A stretch of 64,000 nucleotides of DNA, taken from positions 1 through 64,000 of the forward strand of contig NZ_LQIX01000005.1 of assembly GCF_001500045.1 (NCBI RefSeq). The letters run 5' to 3'. Origin of the DNA: Mycobacterium sp. GA-1199 (lineage in GTDB: Bacteria; Actinomycetota; Actinomycetes; Mycobacteriales; Mycobacteriaceae). Position 1 is the first letter of the stretch. The number at the start of each line of letters is the position of its first letter. Positions 1-7,955 of this stretch are shown here, in pieces. The translations under genes were made by a program, and so were the position numbers. The notes under the pieces are model-generated. The model had not been told where the DNA came from. It worked only from the letters and a program-made list of their open reading frames with translations, and did no database searches.

Positions 1-75
1 CGAACCCGGAAGCTAAGCCTGCCAGCGCCAATGATACTGCCCAACCCGGGCGGAAAAGTAGGACACCGCCGAACA
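1..75 (+). rRNA. rrf: 5S ribosomal RNA, 3' part (5' end outside window)
   Basis: The first 75 bases match the 3' two thirds of mycobacterial 5S rRNA: the GAACCCGGAAGCTAAGCC segment, the GATACTGCCC region, GAAAAGTAGGACACCGCC and a GAACA-type end. The 16S and 23S genes should lie just upstream, outside the window. In M. tuberculosis the single rRNA operon is followed by ogt, as here. The exact 3' end is uncertain by a few bases. Confidence 0.93.
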
Positions 76-85
76 CAAATTAAGC

Positions 86-118
86 CCTGTGGCCCCCAAT
101 TCGATTGGGGGCCACAGG
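86..118 (+). terminator. rRNA operon terminator hairpin
   Basis: There is a perfect 15-bp inverted repeat: left arm CCTGTGGCCCCCAAT, right arm its exact complement, with a TCG loop at 101-103. It starts 11 bases after the 5S rRNA and is followed by a short T-containing stretch (catttgt). Position and strength fit the intrinsic terminator of the rRNA operon. From 119 to 195 nothing else is seen. Confidence 0.9.
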
Positions 119-195
119 CATTTGTACGGCACATCTCTTTATCGGGCGCTATTCAATTCGGAGCGTGCCCTGAGCCCCAATTTGTGGCGGCCGGT

Positions 196-699
196 TCAGT
201 CGAACAAGGTCAACGCCGGTGAGATGCGACTCTTCTCCATGTCGAGCAGCGCCCGCTTCCTGTCGAGGCCGCCGCCGTATCCCGTGAGGCTGCCGTTGGC
301 GCCGATCACTCGATGGCACGGCACGATGATGCCGATCGGGTTGTGCCCGTTGGCCAAACCCACCGCACGGAACGCACCGGCTGCGCCGATCTGGCGGGCG
401 ATCTCACCATACGAGCGGGTCTCACCATAGGGAATCGTCAGCAGAGCCGACCAGACCTTCCGCTGGAACGGCGTACCGACCAAGTCCAGGTCCAAGTCGA
501 ATCCGGTGAGCTCACCGGCGAAGTAGGCCTCGAGCTGCCCGACAGCCTCGGGGAAGGCGTCATCGTCGGGTATCCAGCCTTCGCGACTGGGCTCATATGT
601 CTGGTCGACCATCCGTAGGTGCCTCAACCGCCGATCCGTACCCGCCAACGTGAGCGGGCCGACGGGGCTGTCCACGACGCGAAAGTGTATGGCTTCCAT
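196..699 (-). CDS. ogt: methylated-DNA-[protein]-cysteine S-methyltransferase
   Basis: This 167-residue suicide protein removes methyl groups from O6-methylguanine onto a cysteine. The active-site motif IVPCHRVIG is present, followed by GYGGGLDRKRALLDME as in Ogt/MGMT. The ATG at 699 is chosen because translation MEAIHFRVVDSPVGPL matches family N-termini and a good RBS (GAAGGAG) precedes it. The frame stays open upstream to 957, and an in-frame GTG at 810 would add 37 residues with no family similarity. M. tuberculosis ogt lies directly after alkA; here a gene on the opposite strand separates them. A degenerate copy of the alkA leader lies at 811-868. Confidence 0.93.
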   Translation of the reverse strand: MEAIHFRVVDSPVGPLTLAGTDRRLRHLRMVDQTYEPSREGWIPDDDAFPEAVGQLEAYFAGELTGFDLDLDLVGTPFQRKVWSALLTIPYGETRSYGEIARQIGAAGAFRAVGLANGHNPIGIIVPCHRVIGANGSLTGYGGGLDRKRALLDMEKSRISPALTLFD

Positions 700-810
700 C
701 GCTTCTCCTTCGGCAGCCACTGCCCGTGAGGTATGCGACTGCCGCTGTTGGCCGGTTGTTGCCGAATCGGACAGGCTTGTCGTGGTCAGCTCACCGCGGA
801 TCTCGTGCAC

Positions 811-868
811 TCTCTCACGATGGCACGTGTCCACGGATTGAGCTGGCGGAAATCCGACATCGTCGTCG
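811..868 (-). repeat. degenerate copy of the alkA promoter/leader upstream of ogt
   Basis: These 58 bases align without gaps to 3137-3194, just upstream of alkA, in the same orientation: about 44 of 58 match by eye, with 24 of 26 in the block 843-868. The -35-like element that is intact at alkA is decayed here. It may drive ogt or be a relic of a duplication that separated ogt from alkA. Confidence 0.65.
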
Positions 869-943
869 CGTCGGCTCGTGGGGGCCACCAGGCGACGGTG
901 TGGCGCCGCGATGAATTCTGCGGTCCGGTGCAGTCTGATCATC

Positions 944-1510
944 GTGGGCAGACTCATTTATGGCTTCAACGTCTCGATAGACGGATACATCGCTGATGCG
1001 CAGGGCAACATCGACTGGTCCACTCCGAGCGATGAACTGCATCAGTACTGGAACGACTTCGAGCGCGAGACCGCCCTGTCGTTCTATGGGCGGCGGCTCT
1101 ACGAACTGATGTCCGCGTACTGGCCGACCGCCGACGAGGCCCCGGACGCCACCCCGTTGATCGTCGACTACGCCCGCGTCTGGCGCGATATGCCCAAGGT
1201 CGTGTTCTCGCGCACCCTGGAGTCCGTCGAATGGAACGCCCAACTGGAACGCGGCGACCCGGTCGAGGTGGTGACGAAGCTGAAGGCCGAAACCGACGGC
1301 AATCTGGAGGTCGCCGGTGCCACGCTGGCCGCACCGATCGTGCAGGCCGGCTTGGTGGACGAGTATCGGCTCGTGTTGGCGCCTACCGCTGTGGGCGGCG
1401 GCACTCCGTTCTTTCCGAGGCTGCCGTCATGGATCTCGTTGCGCTTGTTGGAGAACCGCACCTTCCCGTGCGGCACGGTCCTGCTGCGATACGAGGCCGA
1501 ACGCGACTGA
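944..1510 (+). CDS. dihydrofolate reductase/RibD C-terminal-like family protein
   Basis: This 188-residue protein has the DHFR-like fold of the RibD C-terminal family. It begins GRLIYGFNVSIDGYIAD, has FYGRRLYELM near residue 50 and ends with a beta-rich segment containing the VGGGTPFF loop. Such stand-alone proteins probably bind NADPH and reduce an unknown substrate; they are not the housekeeping DHFR. GTG 944 is preferred because homologues start at this point; ATG 911 in frame would add 11 residues. It lies alone between ogt and alkA on the opposite strand, so it looks inserted relative to M. tuberculosis. Positions 1511-1617 hold no evident feature. Confidence 0.8.
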   Translation: MGRLIYGFNVSIDGYIADAQGNIDWSTPSDELHQYWNDFERETALSFYGRRLYELMSAYWPTADEAPDATPLIVDYARVWRDMPKVVFSRTLESVEWNAQLERGDPVEVVTKLKAETDGNLEVAGATLAAPIVQAGLVDEYRLVLAPTAVGGGTPFFPRLPSWISLRLLENRTFPCGTVLLRYEAERD

Positions 1511-1617
1511 TCGAAGAACAACTCCGATCGTCGACACCCTTATCGCCACAAGCGCCATCGCCCTGAAATCTGAAGCCGGCCGATCGGAAACCCTCACTTG
1601 CGTTCCTGCGTGAGTGG

Positions 1618-3135
1618 CTAAACCGTTCGGCGTGGAGTCAGCCCGAGGCGGTCCGCATCCTTCGGAGGCCAGTCGTTGACCGCATGATCGAGCGCGGTCC
1701 ACAGATGCTGCGTCACGTACGAACGCCACGGTCGCCAACGGACGCTGTGTTCGGTGAGCGACCGCACATCAGCGGGCAGGCCCAGCTGCTCGGCCGCCAC
1801 CCGCACGCCAAGGTCGGTCACCGGGAATGCGTCGGGGTCTCCCAACCCGCGCATGGCGATGATCTCCGCGGTCCACGGCCCGATTCCCGGCAACGCCTGC
1901 AACTGCTCACGTGCTCTGTTCCAATCGCAGCCCGCATCCAGCACCACGTCACCGTCGGCCAGCGCGCGGATCAGCGACGTCAGGGACCGTCGTCTGGATT
2001 TCGGAAATGCCAGATGGGCGGGGTCGATCTCGGCGAGATGCTCAACCGCTGGAAAGACATGCGTCAGACCGCCGTTGACATCGGCGATCGGTTGACCGTA
2101 CGCGGACGCGAGGCGGCCGGCATGGGTGCGCGCCGCCTTTACCGACACCTGTTGGCCGAGGACCGCTCGCACGGCCAGTTCCTGTTCGTCGACGGTGCGG
2201 GGGATGCGTTGCCCCGGGGCCTTGGCGACCAGGGCGCTCAAGCCGGCGTCGGCGCCAAGCGCATCGACGACTGCCTCGGGATCGGCATCGAGGTCGAGCA
2301 GCCGTCGGCAGCGGGCGATGGCCGTGGCGAGATCGCGGAAATCGTCGAGTGTGACGCGGCACTGCACGTGGTCCGGCTGCGGTGTCAGACAGACGATCCC
2401 GTTGCCGTTGGGCAATCGTAGTGTGCGCCGATAAGCGCCGTCGCGCACCTCTTCGACGCCCGGCACCGCACTGGCGGCCAGGTGGCCGAACAATCCCTCG
2501 TACGCAAACGGGGTGCGGACCGGCAGTCGCAGCGATATGGTCCCGGCGCCGTCGTCGTTGCGGCCCAGGCGCGTTCGCGCGCGGTGGCGGAGTGCGGTCG
2601 GAGGAAGGTCGTACACCGTTCGGACGGTGTCGTTGAACTGGCGGATGCTGGAGAAGCCTGATGCGAATGCGACGTCGCTGAACGGTAATTCGGTGGTCTC
2701 GATGAGCACACGTGCCGTTTGCGAACGCTGTGCCCGCGCCAATGCGAGCGGATTGGCGCCGACCTCTGCCTGTAGGAGCCGCTCGACCTGGCGGGTCGTG
2801 TATCCGAGCCTGGCGGCCAGTCCGGTGACACCATCGCGGTCGACGACGCCATCGGCGATCAGCCGCATGGCACGCGCAACGACATCGCCACGGACATTCC
2901 ACTCTGGTGACCCGGGGGAGGCGTCGGGTCGGCAGCGCTTACAGGCGCGAAATCCGGCGTTCTGCGCGGCCGCCGCGGTCGGATAGAACCGCATATTGCG
3001 GGCGTACGGCGGGCGGACAGGACAGCTGGGCCGGCAATAGATTCCGGTGGTGAGCACCGCGGTGACGAACCAACCGTCGAACCGGGCGTCCTTGGACTGG
3101 ACGGCCCGGTAGCAGCGGTCGAAGTCGTCGTACAT
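1618..3135 (-). CDS. alkA: Ada-AlkA fusion: methyl-phosphotriester sensor/regulator and 3-methyladenine DNA glycosylase II
   Basis: This 505-residue protein joins an Ada N-terminal part to AlkA. Residues 1-80 carry the zinc and methyl-acceptor cysteines (IYCRPSCPV, then FRACKRCRPD), followed by an AraC-type HTH region to about residue 190. The remainder is AlkA N-terminal and HhH-GPD glycosylase, with LPGIGPWTAE as helix-hairpin-helix and a downstream Asp (VTDLGV) as the likely catalytic residue. It repairs alkylated bases and probably senses phosphotriesters. The ATG at 3135 is chosen because MYDDFDRCYRAVQSKDARFDGW is how Ada domains begin. The gene is orthologous to M. tuberculosis Rv1317c by domain structure and position. 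A RecA-independent damage promoter lies immediately upstream. Confidence 0.95.
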   Translation of the reverse strand: MYDDFDRCYRAVQSKDARFDGWFVTAVLTTGIYCRPSCPVRPPYARNMRFYPTAAAAQNAGFRACKRCRPDASPGSPEWNVRGDVVARAMRLIADGVVDRDGVTGLAARLGYTTRQVERLLQAEVGANPLALARAQRSQTARVLIETTELPFSDVAFASGFSSIRQFNDTVRTVYDLPPTALRHRARTRLGRNDDGAGTISLRLPVRTPFAYEGLFGHLAASAVPGVEEVRDGAYRRTLRLPNGNGIVCLTPQPDHVQCRVTLDDFRDLATAIARCRRLLDLDADPEAVVDALGADAGLSALVAKAPGQRIPRTVDEQELAVRAVLGQQVSVKAARTHAGRLASAYGQPIADVNGGLTHVFPAVEHLAEIDPAHLAFPKSRRRSLTSLIRALADGDVVLDAGCDWNRAREQLQALPGIGPWTAEIIAMRGLGDPDAFPVTDLGVRVAAEQLGLPADVRSLTEHSVRWRPWRSYVTQHLWTALDHAVNDWPPKDADRLGLTPRRTV

Positions 3136-3136
3136 G

Positions 3137-3194
3137 TCTCTCACCTTTACACGCGACCACCGACAAGACTGGCGGAAAACCGACATGGTCGTCG
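3137..3194 (-). repeat. alkA leader block, partner of 811-868
   Basis: This is the intact member of the repeated 58-bp block. It spans the promoter elements of alkA and 26 further upstream bases; the upstream part (3169-3194) is the best conserved with the ogt copy. Conservation beyond the promoter elements suggests either an activator site (for example for Ada itself) or recent duplication. Confidence 0.6.
3144..3166 (-). promoter_or_regulatory. RecA-independent DNA-damage promoter (PafBC type) of alkA
   Basis: Read on the minus strand: TTGTCGGTG (3158-3166), exactly 8 bases, then TAAAGG (3144-3149). The published mycobacterial RecA-NDp consensus is TTGTCRGTG-N8-TANNNT; the upstream box is perfect and only the last base of the -10 differs. 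A start about 7 bases after the -10 falls within a few bases of the alkA ATG, implying a leaderless or nearly leaderless mRNA. Confidence 0.7.
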
Positions 3195-3271
3195 GGGGCC
3201 GAAGTGGGTACGGCCACCCAGTCGCAGAACGGGATGCTTGACGGCGGAGTCGCGCCCGCCGTACGTTGATC

Positions 3272-3289
3272 CAAATAGTCGAAGATTCG
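3272..3289. promoter_or_regulatory. candidate operator of the 3-9 kb island (site 1)
   Basis: CAAATAGTCGAAGATTCG resembles two other 18-bp sites in the island (5047-5064 and 9176-9193), with pattern CAAATA-N6-TATTTG. Here the right half matches 4 of 6 bases. It ends 16 bases before the ATG of the SDR gene, a position where binding would block transcription. Confidence 0.45.
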
Positions 3290-3305
3290 AGAACCGACGG
3301 AGACG

Positions 3306-4130
3306 ATGACGGGTGCGCAGCGGGTCGCGATGATCACGGGGGCGGCTCGCGGGCAGGGCAGGGCCCACGCCGTGCGCCTGGCCGCCGACGGCATCGACGT
3401 GATCGCGGTCGACATCTGCGCCGATATCGAGACCATTCCCTATCCCATGGGTACGCGGGAAGAACTCGAGGAAACCTGCCGACTGGTGGAGAAGGCCGGA
3501 CGGCGGGCCAGCCTCCAAGTTGCCGATGTCCGTGAGTTCGACCAAGTCCGACAAGCCTTTTCGGCCGGTAAGCGCGACCTCGGCGTCGATTGTGCCGACA
3601 TCGTGATCGCCAACGCCGGCGGATGCGCCTACCCTTCCGACGTCGATGAGGCCCGCGCCTTCAAAGATGCGATCGACATCATGCTGGCCGGCGTGTGGAA
3701 CACCGTGAAGGCCACCACCCCCGCACTCGTCGAGGCGGGCCGTCCCGGATCGGTGGTGCTGACGAGCTCGACGGCCGCGGTCAAGGGTTTCACCGGAGGT
3801 TGGGGTGGTCTCGACGGCTATACCGCCGCGAAGTCGGGCATCCTCGGTTTGATGCGGGTGTTCGCGAATATGCTTGGGCCGCACAACATTCGCGTCAACG
3901 CCATACTGCCCACCGGTGTCGACTCCGGGATGACCCGCAACGAGGCGTTTTCCAACTGGATCGCTACCGTCGCCGAGCGGCCACTGGCCAACCTCCGCAA
4001 TCTTCTGCCAGACGTCAACATCCTTCAGCCCGAAGACATCGCCGACGCGGTGGCATGGCTGGTCTCCGAGCGGGGCCGCTACATCACCGGCGTGTGCCTG
4101 CCCGTCGACGCCGGATTCTGCAACGTGTGA
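3306..4130 (+). CDS. mycofactocin-coupled SDR-family oxidoreductase
   Basis: This 274-residue short-chain dehydrogenase has TGAARGQGRAHA as its NAD-binding glycine motif, TSSTAAVKG as catalytic serine region and GYTAAKSG with the Tyr-Lys pair. The insertion after VDICADIETIPYPMGT is characteristic of the mycofactocin-dependent (carveol-dehydrogenase-like) subfamily, which holds NADH tightly and passes electrons to mycofactocin. It probably oxidises a secondary alcohol in the pathway encoded by its neighbours. An RBS (GGAG) precedes the ATG. No mycofactocin biosynthesis gene is in the window. Confidence 0.88.
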   Translation: MTGAQRVAMITGAARGQGRAHAVRLAADGIDVIAVDICADIETIPYPMGTREELEETCRLVEKAGRRASLQVADVREFDQVRQAFSAGKRDLGVDCADIVIANAGGCAYPSDVDEARAFKDAIDIMLAGVWNTVKATTPALVEAGRPGSVVLTSSTAAVKGFTGGWGGLDGYTAAKSGILGLMRVFANMLGPHNIRVNAILPTGVDSGMTRNEAFSNWIATVAERPLANLRNLLPDVNILQPEDIADAVAWLVSERGRYITGVCLPVDAGFCNV

Positions 4131-4154
4131 AGCAGGGCCCGATCCGCGGGCCCG

Positions 4155-4961
4155 TCACTGCCAGTCGACAAGGTTGTCGGCCAAGTCCGGCGCAACCTCG
4201 AAGATCGCCTGCGACGCAGTGGTCATGTGCTCACGCATGAGTTCGCGCGCCGCGTCCGGATCGCCGGCTTCGATGGCATCGGCGATGCGGATGTGATCGA
4301 AGTGCAGGCGGGTTCTCGTCATGTCACTGAAGAGGTTGGCGCCACCTTGCGCGGTGCGGCTGGAAAAGATGTGGCTCACCGACTCGGTGAGGAGGTCCAG
4401 CGCCGGGTTCGGGCAGATGTCGCGGACCACGATGTGGAAGCGGCTGCCCGAGTCGACGTAGTCGTGGCTGGACAGATTCTGCTCGGTCACCCGGGCCATC
4501 CCGCGGCGGCTCTCCTCGACCATCTGCGCGACTAGGTGCGGATCGGCCGAGCCCTCACGAACCCGCACTGCAGCCCGTTCGGCCGCGAGCGGTTCGAGGT
4601 AGATCATCGATTCGTTGACGTCGCGCATCGTGGCGTGGGCCAGCTGCAGATGCATCGTCATCGTCTCGCCGAAGCGTTGCGGTCCGCGGTGGCCGACAAC
4701 CGGACCGCCGCCGTTGCCCCGGCGGATCTCGACGATTCCCTGTAGTTCGAGCACCCGCAGGGCTTCGCGGATCGAGGCCCGGCCGACGCCGAACTCGGCG
4801 GCCATCGCCTGTTCGGTGGGAAGCGGGCTCCCGGCCGACAGTTGGTCCAGTGCGATGCGGCGAACGATGTCCTGGGCGATGCCCAGCGAGAGTTTGCCGC
4901 GACGGATGCGGGCAACCAGCTCCTGACGGGGGCCGTCGGCCCGCCAGTCGTCAACCGTCAT
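4155..4961 (-). CDS. GntR-family (FadR subfamily, FCD domain) transcriptional regulator
   Basis: This 268-residue regulator has a winged HTH at residues about 10-80 (PLPTEQAMAAEFGVGRASIR) and an all-helical FCD ligand domain with conserved His residues, for example in SRFHIVVRDICPNP, that usually bind a metal and an organic acid. It is convergent with the SDR gene and divergent from the amidohydrolase gene. It is the only regulator in the 3-10 kb island, so it is the natural candidate to bind the three CAAATA-N6-TATTTG-like sites. This link is inference. Confidence 0.88.
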   Translation of the reverse strand: MTVDDWRADGPRQELVARIRRGKLSLGIAQDIVRRIALDQLSAGSPLPTEQAMAAEFGVGRASIREALRVLELQGIVEIRRGNGGGPVVGHRGPQRFGETMTMHLQLAHATMRDVNESMIYLEPLAAERAAVRVREGSADPHLVAQMVEESRRGMARVTEQNLSSHDYVDSGSRFHIVVRDICPNPALDLLTESVSHIFSSRTAQGGANLFSDMTRTRLHFDHIRIADAIEAGDPDAARELMREHMTTASQAIFEVAPDLADNLVDWQ

Positions 4962-5046
4962 CCCTCATACCGCCTTGCCCGAAAGAACGCGTGAACACTC
5001 GGACATTCAGCGTACTCGTCGTGGTTCGGAAAGCTTGTGTGTCATC

Positions 5047-5064
5047 CAAATATAGGTATATTTG
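5047..5064. promoter_or_regulatory. candidate operator of the 3-9 kb island (site 2, best palindrome)
   Basis: CAAATATAGGTATATTTG has perfect 8-bp arms (CAAATATA/TATATTTG) around GG. It is strikingly AT-rich in this high-GC sequence and lies in the 159-bp gap between the divergent regulator gene and the amidohydrolase gene, 56 bases upstream of the latter's start. Related sites occur at 3272-3289 and 9176-9193. Confidence 0.6.
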
Positions 5065-5120
5065 AACAGCGCCGTCATGACGGACATGGATGCCGTCGAC
5101 GTCGGTATCAGGAGGATGTC

Positions 5121-6293
5121 ATGCCGCTACAGGAACAGCACCAGATCATCTCCGTCGACGACCATCTGGTGGAGCACCCCCGTGTGTGGGTGGATCGCCT
5201 GCCCACGCGGTGGCACGAGAATGCACCGCAGATCAGGGACGTCAACGGCAGCCAGTTGTGGCATTACAACGGCGAGCGGTTTCCCACCATCGGACTCAAC
5301 GCCGTGGCCGGTAAGCCCCGCGAGGAGTGGGGTGTAGACCCCGTGCGCTACGAGGACATGATCCCCGGGTGCTACGACCCCGCGATGCGCGTCAAGGACA
5401 TGGATGTCGACGGCGTCCACGCCGCCCTGTGCTTCCCCTCTTTTCCCGGTTTCGCGGGGAGCACGTTCTTCCGCGGCAAGGACAAAGAGCTTGCGCGGCT
5501 GTGCATTCAGGCGTGGAACGACTTCTACATCGACGAATGGTGCGCCACGGCGCCAGACCGGTACATCCCGCTGGGGATGGTGCCGTTCTGGGATATCGAC
5601 GCGGCGGTGGCCGAAGCCGAACGCCTCGTCTCGAAGGGCGCGCGGACCCTTTCGTTCCCCGACACCACATCGGTCTTCGGTCTCCCGTCATTTCACACCG
5701 ATCACTGGGATCCGCTGTGGCAGCTGTGTTCAGACGCCGACCTTCCGGTGTCGCTGCACTTCGGTGCCGGCGGCTATGTGCCCGGCTTCTCGTTTTCCGG
5801 TGCGCCGTTCGCGGCCAAGACGATGAAAAGCAAGGCGGCTCCCTTCGCTGTGGCGATCGCCGTGTTCGCCACGAACTCCTGGTGGACGACGGTCGATCTG
5901 TTGTTGTCCGGCAAGCTCCAGCAGTTCCCGAACCTGAAGTTCTCCCTGGCCGAGGGAGGCATTGGCTGGGTTCCCTACATGCTCGAACGAACCGACTTCA
6001 CCTGGGAACGGCACCGCTACTACCAGGACATCGACTTCGACGCCCGCCCCTCGGAGTTGTTCCACCAACACTTCTGGACCTGCTTCATCGATGACGACCA
6101 CGGTGTGGAAAGCCGGCACAAGATCGGCGTCGACCGCATCATGCTGGAAAGCGATTTCCCGCATTCGGATTCCAACTGGCCGAACTGCCGTAAACGCGCC
6201 GCCGAAGCCCTGGCCGCCGTGCCCGACGACGAGGTGGCGATGATCGCCGAAACCAACGCGCGCAACCTGTTTCACTTTCCGCGTTCGGCCTGA
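5121..6293 (+). CDS. amidohydrolase family protein (COG2159, TIM-barrel hydrolase/decarboxylase)
   Basis: This 390-residue metal-dependent hydrolase belongs to the amidohydrolase-2 group that includes ACMSD and related decarboxylases. Visible landmarks are ISVDDHLVE at the N-terminus, SLHFGAGG mid-protein, LAEGGIGWVPYMLER and ESDFPHSDSNWP near the C-terminus with likely metal and catalytic residues. The usual first HxH is replaced by DDH, as is common in mycobacterial members. ATG 5121 has an excellent RBS (AGGAGG, 5110-5115). A paralogue is encoded at 46705-47967, also beside P450 genes. The substrate is unknown. Confidence 0.88.
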   Translation: MPLQEQHQIISVDDHLVEHPRVWVDRLPTRWHENAPQIRDVNGSQLWHYNGERFPTIGLNAVAGKPREEWGVDPVRYEDMIPGCYDPAMRVKDMDVDGVHAALCFPSFPGFAGSTFFRGKDKELARLCIQAWNDFYIDEWCATAPDRYIPLGMVPFWDIDAAVAEAERLVSKGARTLSFPDTTSVFGLPSFHTDHWDPLWQLCSDADLPVSLHFGAGGYVPGFSFSGAPFAAKTMKSKAAPFAVAIAVFATNSWWTTVDLLLSGKLQQFPNLKFSLAEGGIGWVPYMLERTDFTWERHRYYQDIDFDARPSELFHQHFWTCFIDDDHGVESRHKIGVDRIMLESDFPHSDSNWPNCRKRAAEALAAVPDDEVAMIAETNARNLFHFPRSA

Positions 6294-6309
6294 GTCGATA
6301 CCACCGGCG

Positions 6310-7527
6310 TCAGGTGATGGCGCCGCCGATCTTCAGGTTCATGATCGTCTCGTCGTCGTATCCGCACGCGCGGAGCAAATCGTCGGTGTGCTCCCCGTGC
6401 CCGGGAGCGGGGCGGAGATCTCCCGGCGCCTCGTCGAACTGGACGGGGGCGGGCACCAACGGCAACCGGGCGCCGTTGTCGTAGCTCACCATCGTGAAGA
6501 AACCGTTGTCCCAGGCCTGCTGGTCGCTCAGCGTCTCGCGGGGTGACTGCACGACGCTCCACTGCCCTTCCTGGCTGTCGAGCACGGTCTTCCAATGGTC
6601 CAGCGGTTGTTCGGCGAACAACTCGTCCAGGAGTTCGACGCAGCGCTCGATGTTCTTGCGCCGGCACGAGGCGGTCGCAAATTGCGGATCGTCGACCCAC
6701 TCGGGCCGACCGACGGCGCGGCAGAATCCCGGCCAGTACCGGTCGGCTTCGAGCATGGCGAGGAAGACGAAACGGCCATCAGCGGTCCGGTACACGTTGG
6801 CAAGCGGATTGCCGGGACGGCGCCGGTCACCCTTGACCAGTTGGTCGCGATCGGTGACATAGCTGCCAGCGATGCTGGATTGCATGGCCCACAGGCCCGC
6901 CGACAACAGCGACGCATCGACGACGGCGCCCTCACCCGTGCGCTCGCGGTGATACAGCGCCCCACAGATGCCGCCCGCCAGGTTCAGCCCAGCCTGGATG
7001 TCACCAACGGCCGGACCCGGCAGGTTGATGGGGTAGTCGTAATCGGCCGGCATGGCCGCCGTCGCCAAACCGGCGCGCGCCCAGTAGGAAATACCGTCGA
7101 AGCCGCCGCGGTCGGCGTCGGGACCCCGGACACCGTGACCGGTTCCCCTGGCGTAGATGATGCGCGGGTTTCGTGCCCGGATGTGTTCGGCGTCGATGTG
7201 CAGGCGCTGGCGGGCCGGCCCCAGGAAGTTCGTCAGGAAGACGTCGGCCTGGTCAACGAGCGCCATCAGCGCTTCGTACCCATCTGGATGGGCGATGTCG
7301 ATTCCCGCGCAACGCTTTCCGCGATTGAGCACTTCCCACAGCATCGTCACCCCGCCGTCACCGGGTTTGACCCCGAACGCTGCCAGTCCGCGAATCGGGT
7401 CACCGGTCTCGGGATGCTCGACCTTGATCACGTCGGCTCCCCAGTCGGACAACGCGCTGGCCGCCGCCGGCACGAAGCCGTACAGGGCCACCTCCAGCAC
7501 CCGCACACCCTGCAGCACCTTGGTCAC
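6310..7527 (-). CDS. CaiB/BaiF-family (class III) CoA-transferase
   Basis: This 405-residue family III CoA-transferase moves CoA between acyl groups. The N-terminus GVRVLEVALYGFVPAA and the DWGADVIKVEHPETGDPIRG motif are typical. The Asp in VGDIQAGLNLAGG is the likely catalytic aspartate, which forms an anhydride with the acyl group. GTG 7527 is chosen as start because AAGGAG precedes it at good spacing. It is the last gene of a three-gene operon (thiolase, DUF35 protein, this gene) with 1- and 7-base gaps. It probably activates a carboxylic acid in that pathway. Confidence 0.9.
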   Translation of the reverse strand: MTKVLQGVRVLEVALYGFVPAAASALSDWGADVIKVEHPETGDPIRGLAAFGVKPGDGGVTMLWEVLNRGKRCAGIDIAHPDGYEALMALVDQADVFLTNFLGPARQRLHIDAEHIRARNPRIIYARGTGHGVRGPDADRGGFDGISYWARAGLATAAMPADYDYPINLPGPAVGDIQAGLNLAGGICGALYHRERTGEGAVVDASLLSAGLWAMQSSIAGSYVTDRDQLVKGDRRRPGNPLANVYRTADGRFVFLAMLEADRYWPGFCRAVGRPEWVDDPQFATASCRRKNIERCVELLDELFAEQPLDHWKTVLDSQEGQWSVVQSPRETLSDQQAWDNGFFTMVSYDNGARLPLVPAPVQFDEAPGDLRPAPGHGEHTDDLLRACGYDDETIMNLKIGGAIT

Positions 7528-7528
7528 G

Positions 7529-7948
7529 TCAATCTCCTTCCGCGCTTTCGGTGATGGGCGCCCACTGCGGCAACTGCGCTCCGCTGGCATCGGGGCGCGT
7601 GAAGAACCGCATGCGCTGCCCCTCGTACAGGGGCGGCGCCCCGTCGAGGTGCGCGATCAGTCGGACCGCGGGGTGTGCGGCGAGAGCGACCACCACGACG
7701 GTGTACGGAACACCGAATGCGCGATGGACCGGATGATGTACCACCGCCCAGGAATACACGGTCGCCTCACCGTCGATCTCGCGCCAGGCCAGGGTCTTCG
7801 AAGCACACCGAGGGCACTGTGGCCGCGGAAGGTGGACCGGTTGATCGCATGCGTTACACCACTGGACCGCGAGCGTTCCGCGTTGTGCTGCTTGCCAGAA
7901 ACCACCGGTGTCCGGATCGTCGACGACGGGGGAGGGCGCATCGGTCAT
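7529..7948 (-). CDS. Zn-ribbon and OB-fold (DUF35) protein, partner of the thiolase-like protein
   Basis: This 139-residue protein has a rubredoxin-like zinc ribbon at residues about 30-50 (QWCNACDQPVHLPRPQCPRC) and a C-terminal OB fold. DUF35 proteins act as partners of SCP2-type thiolases; in sterol side-chain degradation the DUF35 domain of ChsH2 binds Ltp2 to form a retro-aldolase. It lies 7 bases after such a thiolase gene and one base before the CoA-transferase gene, so a stable complex with the upstream product is likely. Confidence 0.88.
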   Translation of the reverse strand: MTDAPSPVVDDPDTGGFWQAAQRGTLAVQWCNACDQPVHLPRPQCPRCASKTLAWREIDGEATVYSWAVVHHPVHRAFGVPYTVVVVALAAHPAVRLIAHLDGAPPLYEGQRMRFFTRPDASGAQLPQWAPITESAEGD

Positions 7949-7955
7949 GGAAGTC

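Noticed and set aside
700..957. N-terminal extension of ogt to 957
   Set aside because: It has no similarity to the family and overlaps the repeated alkA leader block; ATG 699 has a strong RBS.
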